Source: Cyrtodaria siliqua
Lineage: Eukaryota > Mollusca > Bivalvia > Adapedonta > Hiatellidae
Assembly (NCBI GenBank): GCA_037043455.1
Contig: JAWPHD010000293.1
Span: forward strand, 248,001 to 312,000
Length of the DNA: 64,000 nucleotides
Reading direction: 5' to 3'
The notes below the pieces were generated by a model that did no database searches, had not been told where the DNA came from, and saw nothing but the letters and a program-made list of their open reading frames with translations. The translations under genes were made by a program, and so were the position numbers. Shown piece by piece: positions 56,873-64,000 of this stretch; positions within the stretch are counted from its first letter, which is position 1; every line of letters begins with the position of its first letter.

Positions 56873-57135
56873 TAGGTTATTTAGAGCTGCCCCAGAGTGA
56901 GGGGGAGCATACATAGGAATCCGCGAACCTGCCCTACTCTTATTATCGAATAGATTCATATGATTCTTTAACGTGCTCGGAGGATAGACCGATACACGGG
57001 ACCGCCCGGTTTACGTCCCCATCCGACGGACGAGGCTAAGGTCTTGCCCAAGATCACTCCGACGAAACTCAGTGGCACCATGGAGGATTGAACCCGGGGC
57101 CTCCGGTTACAAATCCGACTGCGCCACGCCAGCCC
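56873..57135 (-). mobile_element. SINE family 1, 5' and central piece (split)
   Basis: Reverse complement of the SINE head and body: B box as GGATTGAACC (57089-57098), A box as CGACTGCGCCACGCCAGCC (57117-57134), centre GGTCTTGCCCAAGATCACTC. It continues the piece at 44968-45022. A 10-bp flanking duplication with one mismatch, TCACTGTATT (44958-44967) and TCAATGTATT (57136-57145), marks the SINE's own insertion. Confidence 0.9.
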
Positions 57136-57159
57136 TCAATGTATTTGCGAAGTCGTCCG
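57136..57159. mobile_element. Palindromic MITE, right remainder
   Basis: TATTTGCGAAGTCGTCCG (57142-57159) is the exact reverse complement of 44902-44919. It completes the second arm that stops at 44967. Unique sequence follows. Confidence 0.75.
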
Positions 57160-57537
57160 TCACAATAACATTTTCATTTAGCCTATTTCACTCCGACTTA
57201 TGCCGAACGATCTCGGTGATTGTCAAGCTATCCCCAGAACAATTGGTAGGCACATGCACTGTGTGACAGCAACCATGAAATGTGTTTTTAAAATGACTGA
57301 CTAGGTACTATTGTTGAGGCGCTAGTTTTTCGCCGAAGGTTTTTTGGACTGTTAAGACAAATTCAACTAGTACCTAAATAAAATGTATATCACTGAAACA
57401 GACATTTTTAGTGGTAAATAAAAATACCTTGCTTTTCAAAATCGGCTGAGAAATAAAAATTCACATGCAAAAGTTGTTTTTGATAGGGCCTTTCAATGTA
57501 AAATTCTGCTGCGTCAACATTTTGAAAAATATGTTTT
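57160..57537. other. Unique sequence, no gene seen
   Basis: No open frame with a recognisable product and no repeat match inside the window. Confidence 0.4.
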
Positions 57538-57742
57538 TTTAGCTCTGCTGTAGAGCTTATGGGATGCCGAGTTGTCCGTCGTCGGCGTTAACGTGTGTCT
57601 CGTTAAGACGATAGAGCCTTCATTTTTTATCCGATCTTTACCAAACTTTAACAGGTTGTTAATATCAATGAACGCTCGGAAGAGTTCGAAAACCAGCCAA
57701 ATCGGACAAGTAACAGCGGAGTTATGGCCCTTGAATTAGTTA
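57538..57742 (+). mobile_element. P1 element, 5' part, interrupted by LINE copy F
   Basis: The head TTTTTTTAGCTCTGCTGTAG is followed by one core unit ending GGCCCTTGAATTAGTTA. The LINE begins at the next base. The P1 core does not resume after copy F, so the far side was lost. Confidence 0.7.
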
Positions 57743-59591
57743 CCCCCAGTCGGTGGTGGGGTGTTAAGAATCAACCGACTGCTCGTTACTTAGCAGAGGG
57801 GTAGAACCCCCCCCCCCACCCCCCGAAATTTAACCCACCTGTTGACCGTGGGTGGCGACCCGTGTCGTTGGAGAAGGGAGTCCTGGTGGTTGAGTCGCGT
57901 GGAGATCTGGTAGTTATCTCCACGTTGGAACACACCACTTTGGTCCGGACTTCAACTAGACGGGCGGTCACATTTGGCGCGATCTGATCAATCGGTTTGT
58001 CACGCCAGCTATAAGAGATCCGACCTTATTATTCAGACAGTACCAGTACACTGTATCTTACTTTTTATATTGTTCTACTTTTAAACATTATATAGAAAGG
58101 GTCTTTTATGGCGGTGGCGCACGGGCTAATCATCTATTTCAAAACGCTATATGGCTATACTCGTGCCACTTTTTAAGCGGAACATAAGTGCGGCTCTTTG
58201 ACTTTTTAGTTAAAGGGTTATGTCCGCTGGGTGGTATGGGGGGTCTGATGCGTTAGCTTTATATGAGTATACCTTCTACGTATTCTTGGCATTTTGACTG
58301 TTGGATATCCACAGCAAATGTCCCCTTGTTGGACTCCGTGGTGGGTGAGAAGCGTAGAGGGTGAATTCTTAACGCCTATCATGGCATCTCAAAATGCACA
58401 ATCTACACTTAAACACAAAATAACAGAACATGAATCTGATACTGAGGAACCAGTGATCAACCAGTCCTTTCCTCGTTTTGTGATCATCGAATCGGAAGAT
58501 GGGGAAAGTCCTGTTACAGATATGTCACCTTTTGTCATCCAGAAAACAATTCAATCCATCGCTGGACGTGTCAAAAAAAAAAAAAAAAATCAAAAAAAAA
58601 AATCTACTTATTGAAACTGAAAAAAAATCTCACTATGACAATTTATTAGCACTTAAACAAATTTTAAACACCAAAGTCAAATGTTTCGATGAATATCTCC
58701 AAAGGCGTCATCAGGTGCCCGGATCTCTCCGGAGTACCTGAAGACGAAATTATTCACGAGCTTGCGCCACAATTGGTAACTGAGGCTCGCCGAATAACCA
58801 TAAAGAGGAATGACAAAATTATCAGTACAAATACCATCATCCTCACATTTGCAACACCCGTCTTACCAAGAACAATAAAGGTGGCATATCTGCTATTGCA
58901 TGCTGACGCCTACATTCCAAACCCGTTACGTTGCTACAACTGCCAAGCCTTTGGGCACCACAACTCCAGCTGTACTAAAGAACAATTTTGTGGTAAATAT
59001 GGCGAGTCTGCATTCAAGCATAACGAACCAGATTGTCCTAACGCCCTCAAATGTATCAACTGCGGTCTAGGACATCACGCAAATTCAAAATCATGTGAAA
59101 AATTCAAAAAATAAAAAGAAATCATAACAGTTTAATATACACAAAACATTCCCTTACCAGAAGCACGAAAATTGATTGAAGAAAAATATTAAATCTTAAG
59201 TCCGACCTCTTACGCATCTATTCTCAAAACAAAAGCAACAACACAGAATGCAGGGATGCAAGTACGCAATACGAACCACAGTCAGAAATTCAAAATACAA
59301 AGAATACTTCCTCAGTATCAAATCCAAACAAAAGTCAACAAATACAACTTAACAAACCAAAATTAAATTTGTCACCTAATCAAACTTTTTCATTTAAATC
59401 AAACACAAATTCGGCAAGCTCTGGCAATGTCAAGAGCACGTCAATTTCTCAGAATTGGAATGCGGGTTCTTCTACGACTGTGAAGTCTAGTAGTTCCCGA
59501 GTCGTGAAGTCTACTTCTTCGGTTAGAAAGCCTGGTGCTTCTCCAACTAAGGAGCACAAGGAGCAGCCAAAGGTGTCTAACGGCACTATCA
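57743..59591 (+). mobile_element. LINE copy F: 5' UTR and ORF1, plus strand
   Basis: The 5' terminus CCCCCAGTCGGTGGTGGGGT (57743 on) is followed by a 5' UTR close to copies D and E and an ORF1 of the copy E subfamily. Homology fades near 59591 (CACTATCACT). No ORF2 and no matching TSD were found, so the 3' side is deleted or truncated. It faces away from copy E, giving an inverted pair about 870 bp apart. Confidence 0.85.
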
Positions 59592-59602
59592 CTGTATGGT
59601 AA
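58381..59602 (+). pseudogene. LINE copy F ORF1 (gag-like), frameshifted
   Basis: It starts MASQNAQSTLKHKITEHESD at 58381. A long A run (58572-58605) shifts the frame, further shifts occur near 58690, and a TAA at 59112-59114 follows KFKK. Knuckle 1 (CYNCQAFGHHNSSC) and knuckle 3 (CINCGLGHHANSKSC) remain, but the second has Cys changed to Tyr (CGKYGES). The tail frame ending at 59602 is rich in Ser/Lys/Asn. Confidence 0.85.
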
Positions 59603-59619
59603 CTGTGTACGTCACTTTT

Positions 59620-59662
59620 CCGCGAATTTTCGAATATGGCGGCACGTGAAAACACGGACAGG
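59620..59662 (+). promoter_or_regulatory. Possible promoter or first-exon signal (CRE, YY1-like, E-box)
   Basis: Within about 45 bases there are TACGTCAC (CRE-like, ~59609), AATATGGCGGC (YY1-like start-site motif, ~59633) and CACGTG (E-box, ~59643). The ATG inside the YY1-like motif opens MAARENTD and is followed by ACAG|GTTAGT, a usable donor. No downstream exon was found, so this is only a candidate. Confidence 0.25.
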
Positions 59663-60007
59663 TTAGTAGTTTATATTGTGAACCATAGCTTTACTAATTT
59701 CGAATGACAGATAGTGATACTGACATTTACGGGTAGCCATTTCGATAAGCTTCCCTCGGCTGTATAGCTTTAGTCCAGGCATTATGTATTTAACCTACCA
59801 TCGATGATCAAAACGGGAAAAAAATACAAAGTAAACAAACCTATCGAGACATCGCACATATTTTTGCATTTTATACAAGGGTATCAAGAAATATCGGACA
59901 AAACACCGTTTCAAGATGATATTTAATGACTAATTAAAAGGTTGGAACATACTAATAATTGTTAAATCGCCTAGAAAATAGTGGAAAAGATGTTTAAAAA
60001 AGTTGCT

Positions 60008-60135
60008 AGTGTACGCAGCGTATCAACACTTAAAACGACTGGTGTACACAGCGTATCAATATATAAATAACAGGTTTTCAATGAAAGTAGTGTACCCCGC
60101 GTATATTCAGCGGAATAAGTGTACACAGCGTATCT
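60008..60135 (+). repeat. Four GTGTAC-x-CGTAT motifs (iteron-like cluster)
   Basis: AGTGTACGCAGCGTATCAA (60008), GGTGTACACAGCGTATCAA (60041), AGTGTACCCCGCGTATAT (60089) and AGTGTACACAGCGTATCT (60118), all in the same direction, at spacings of 33, 48 and 29 bp. The sequence between them is not conserved, so this is a spaced motif cluster and not a simple tandem repeat. Confidence 0.75.
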
Positions 60136-60196
60136 ATTCTGATAGACGTTAAAACGATAATAACCTGCACTTTAATGAAGTACAGTGGTATGAAAA

Positions 60197-61283
60197 TTAG
60201 TGATATGAAGCCATTTCTGCTAGTACTTGTGTGACATAGTACTTTGGTATGGCATAATACACAGGTGTAGTATAAGCTTTCCCTGGAAATGGGCATTTGC
60301 ATTTAACTCCAAAAATAGCTCATTTTCAGGAATATTTCGAACACTGCCGTCCGGACTTACTACAACAGGGACATCATCTGTCCTATATTAGACTTATAAC
60401 AACCTTCTTCCACATATACCAACCCGGGTGCATACACTGGTAGGACCTTGCTAACTAGCGTGCTAATGGCGTTTTATTCATTATCTGAACCATATTTCAT
60501 TCGTTCCAGTGCTTCAGCTGAATGTGATTCACCCTGATTGTCGAAAATGACTTTGTCGAAGTGGGCTTGTTGCGGTTTCAAAGACCCTACTCTGATTGCG
60601 TTGTTAATGGTACTACCTGTCACGTTTGCTGATTTTCGAATGTCATGCCATTTATCACTACCCTGCTTTATGTGACGAAAATTCTCTTTGTCTAAGTTAG
60701 CATCAACTTTTTCACTTAGATGTATATAATTAGCCTGTGATTCAAGCAGAACTGTTTTGTCTCGCATGTACAAATGTGCCACACCGTGGGTGTGTGCAAC
60801 AGCAGAACCTATTTCATCAACGGACTTTAACAAATCTCTTATTGTAACGGATACATCATACACGTCAGTCTCTAGCGAACTGATGACATATAGAAACTTT
60901 GATTTTCGCCAATCAGGACCACCGCTTTTCTTGAGTTTCTCTAATACGATTGTTTTGTTCACCTTTGTTTTCCTAAGTTCTTGAAGCCTACGACTGATCA
61001 GCAGCATAACCTTTTGTAACATGGTGACAATTTCAGCTTTATCCGCCTCAGGGAAATCTTCCACTTTTGTCTTGTGGTGTAATTCTAAATCAGTTAATTT
61101 ATCCGAAACTTTATTCATGACGGAAAGCTCATCATCAAGCCGTTCTCGCCTTTCCGAAAGTGTTGGAGGTTGTTCGAATCCAAACAAATCCACATCCCCA
61201 CCTTTCACACTCCGACCAGCATTGATCTTCTTGCCATCTACACATAGTTTATAGCGAGCACAGATAGCGAGAAGTGCCGACAC
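60197..61283 (-). pseudogene. YqaJ/lambda-exonuclease-type PD-(D/E)XK nuclease, disrupted
   Basis: The N-terminal ~190 residues are helical with heptad-like stretches (RLDDELSVMNKVSDKLTDLE; TMLQKVMLLISRRLQELRK). A nuclease domain then begins at GSDKWHDIRKSANVTGST, the 'W..R....T.S' opening of YqaJ-type exonucleases, followed by ALERMKYGSDNE. After TAA at 60474-60476 the homology goes on in the same and then other frames: SPDG near 60346-60357, a Glu and KCP near 60293-60309 (the E-x-K core), and YYVTQVLAEMA. So one stop and two frameshifts break a typical domain. Such enzymes resect DNA 5' to 3' in phage recombination; related genes occur in invertebrate genomes, possibly with mobile elements. 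The first codon is GTG after an upstream stop, so the true start or acceptor is uncertain. Confidence 0.75.
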
Positions 61284-62265
61284 AAGCGAACGTTACGGTA
61301 ACGGGAAAGAAAAAAAAAGAAGACAATTGCTTATCTATGCTTTTCGATTTTGATGGTAAATCGCCGTCGTCAAACTGTTCTTACGTAGACACCGGTAACA
61401 ATTTTAGGAGTTTTAGTTTCGAAATTTTGATTTGTTTCTTTAAAACAGTTTTCTATGCAACGTTTCCGTTATGACTGGTTAGAATAGAGTTTCCGAAATA
61501 ATTTGAAAAGCTCTCCGACTCCTTGACAAAGTCCAATAGAATATGTTCAGCAGAATATGTAAAGGGTTAAAATGCGAAACTGAGGCTTTGAAGAGAATCT
61601 GTCATTTTCGTTGTAAATTTCAAAAATGTCAGTAACTGCAAGAATATACTGAACATGTCAACAACTGCATAGCGCACAATGTTAAAACAACACTAGGGGC
61701 ATATGTGAGTGAATAAACTGGTATACATTTTATTTTAAACACTCGATATGAACATTAATTCGTCTCGGCCGGAAACTTTCAAGAATATGCAAATTAGCGC
61801 GTGTTAAAATCAGTGACGTAACAGTAGTAACTATTGACATTATTTGCAGACGACTAGTGACAACTCGGGTAATTTCTGGAAGACTCGGATTGCTTTCACT
61901 TTTTACTAACACTTTTATGAGTTTATGTTGAGCACGATTAAATGATTAATTATTTATGGACAAACCACCCTCGCCGCGTACGGAAAGCGTTTCTTCAGAC
62001 TACATCCTAGAAAAATCTACAAAATCTACCCCCTCGCCGATTCTCTACCCCTCCCCACCCACACAAACCTACCTGATGTACTACGGTGTGCCACTGTGGT
62101 ACATTACACTGCACACAATCATAAGTCCAGATTATATTGTGCCCATACAGGTGGGTGTCCTATCGTTTAAAATATGGCGGATGATCTGGTTCTCATTTAT
62201 TTGACTCAGATAGTGATTTTTAATCATAACTGTGGTATGGTAAAAATGACGTCATTATAGAATTT
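61284..62265. other. Unique sequence, no supported gene
   Basis: A short plus-strand open frame (61956-62204) with a Pro/Ser-rich start has no recognisable domain or splice context. Nothing else stands out. Confidence 0.4.
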
Positions 62266-63538
62266 AACAAGAGGTCAATGACCTTGAAGCTCTACTGATT
62301 GATTTTGATTTCAGGAAGTAGTCGCTACAGACTTGTTTTTTGAAGATCTATTTTTAACCGTGGCGGCCATCGTGAATTTCCGGCCGACCTGAAATTTTGC
62401 TAGGATCAATTAGACATTAAGAGCAACATTCCTGTGAAGTTTCATGAAAATCCGTCAAGTAGTTTCAGAGGAGTAGTCGCTACAAGTTTTCATTATATAA
62501 CTCTATGTAAACAAAGATGGCCGCTGGTAGCCATGTTTAACGTCAAATCAAAACGATTTTCGACAAGGACCAACATCATGTCATACTGATCATTTTAGAA
62601 AAAGTCCCATATCAATATCTCTTATAGTTTTGAAGAAGTAGTCGCTACAAACTTATTTATTTTAAATCTATTTTTAGCTGTGGCGGCCATCTTGAATTTC
62701 CGGCCGACCTGAAATTTTTCTAGGATCAACTAGACATCAAGATCAACATTCCTGTGAAGTTTCATGAACATCCGTCAAGTAGTTTCAGAGAAGTAGTCGC
62801 TACAAGTTTTTACTATATAACTCTGTGTAACCAAAGATGGCCACTGGCAGCCATGTTTAACGTCGAATCAAAATAATTTTCCACAAGGATCAACATCATG
62901 TCATGCTGATCATTTTAGAAAAAGTCCCATATCAATATCACTTATAGTTTTCAAGAAGTAGTCGCTACAAACTTGTATTTTGAAAATCTATTTTAAGCCA
63001 TGGCGGCCATCTTGAATTTCCGGCCGACCTGAAATTTTGCTAGGATCAATAAGACATTAAGAGCAACATTCCTGTAAAGTTTCATGAAAATCCGCCAAGT
63101 AGTTTCAGAGGAGTAGTCACTACAAGTGTTTACTATATAACTCTATGTAAACAAAGATGGCCGCTGGCAGCCACGTTTAACGTCGAATCAAAACGATTTT
63201 CGACAAGGATCAACATCATGTCATGCTGATCATTTTAGAAAAAGCCCCATATCAACATCACTTACAGTTTTCAAGAAGTAGTCGCTACAAACTTAAATTT
63301 AAAAAATCTATTTTTAGCTTTGGCGGCCATCTTGGATTTCACATCAACATGAATTTTTGCTAGGATCAACTAGACTTCATGGGCAACATTTCTGTAAAGT
63401 TTTATGAATATCCATCCAGTAGTTTCAGAGGAGTAGTCGCTACAAATAAAAGTTAACGGACAGACGGACAGACGGACGGACGACGGACGCCGCACCACGG
63501 CATAAGCTCTGCTGATCTCTGATCAGTAGAGCTAAAAA
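62266..63538 (-). mobile_element. Helentron-like P2 element, ~4 monomers, reverse orientation
   Basis: On the minus strand: head TTTTTAGCTCTACTGATCAG (63538), CCGTCCGTCTGTCCGTCTGT stretch, about four ~320-bp monomers, tail with hairpin AGGTCATTGACCT (62272-62284) and CTTGTT. Complete and well preserved. Confidence 0.88.
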
Positions 63539-64000
63539 CCGGAATTGTTTGCATTTGTTTTATGACACCAGTGGTACGATTCACGGGAACACAACAGACC
63601 GGAACAGAGATGAAACACCAGGATGGACTGGAACTGCTTTTTCAGTGAAATTTACACTACAGAAGGGCTGCATCACACTGAACGTCTTCAAGAAAAGAGT
63701 CATCTATCCTTTGTTTATATTTAAATGGTTGTCTGTGACTGATAGTTGCATTATTCTGTCAGGCATTTACAACCAGCTCCTCTGAGATTTGTGTTTTTCG
63801 CGCCGCAAGTCATCCAAAATGGCCGCCATGGCTAAAACTACGTCAAATTTAAGGACATTTCAAACGACATCTCCTCCGAAACCACTTATTCCATTCTACT
63901 GAAATATCATATACATGTTCCTTGGTTGGCCTCTTTCAAGTTTGTGTTTTTCGTTATCGTCGAATAACCAACTCATTTTTATGAAATCTCATTCATAGAA
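63539..64000. other. Unique sequence and start of another repeat
   Basis: A 78-codon plus-strand frame at 63549-63785 has no recognised domain. From about 63800 the phrases CCAAAATGGCCGCCATGGCT and GAAACCACTTATTCCATTC suggest another diverged P2-like unit running off the window. Confidence 0.4.

Noticed and set aside
63549..63785. A 78-codon plus-strand gene near the right end
   Set aside because: No family resemblance, and it is flanked by repeat DNA; length is compatible with chance.

Overview
The window reads as animal, most likely mollusc (bivalve) genomic DNA. It is AT-rich, has small spliced exons with GT/AG borders separated by multi-kilobase introns, and is dominated by repeats of kinds expected in bivalves: pearl/Helentron-like elements with variable tandem cores, tRNA-derived SINEs, and APE-RT-RNase H non-LTR retrotransposons (LINEs) of the I/Nimb type. 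The taxon is inferred from repeat style and protein families; no marker gene is present.

Left half (about 4.6-35.7 kb): eight plus-strand exons form the 5' and middle part of one gene. It encodes a SAM domain (exons at 4676 and 6990), a family-specific domain (12270), two short linker exons (18892, 20908), a low-complexity exon with a 15-residue SRDYSPH-type repeat and a terminal ubiquitin-interacting-like motif (31542), and the first ~145 residues of a HECT E3-ligase domain (33586, 35498). Reading phase is continuous from 12270 to 35720. The catalytic HECT C-lobe is not seen, so the gene continues past the identified exons. Introns hold an 81-bp minisatellite, a 4.4-kb foldback element with a 195-bp VNTR in its loop, several Helentron-like families, a SINE and an inverted LINE.

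Middle (36-44 kb): two large opposite-strand arrays of a ~320-bp monomer, one carrying a 960-bp higher-order repeat, plus a second tRNA-derived SINE and a MITE.

Right half (44.9-59.6 kb): a nest of insertions that can be dated relative to each other from target-site duplications (TSDs). A palindromic MITE was split by a SINE. The SINE was split by an 11.85-kb composite LINE insertion (TSD taggttatttaga). That composite was in turn split by a 6.4-kb head-to-tail LINE dimer (TSD tgttttaagatga) that includes a full-length element with ORF1 and ORF2. The composite appears stitched from at least four templates, one being the polyadenylated 3' end of an unrelated RNA. A further LINE ORF1 copy follows on the plus strand.

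Right end (59.6-64 kb): a decayed minus-strand YqaJ/lambda-exonuclease-type PD-(D/E)XK nuclease gene, a cluster of four GTGTAC-CGTAT motifs beside it, and another Helentron-like array.

All LINE reading frames seen here carry stops or frameshifts. SINE and LINE share their 3' end, suggesting that the LINE family mobilises the SINE. All exon borders and element borders were read by eye and may be off by a few bases.
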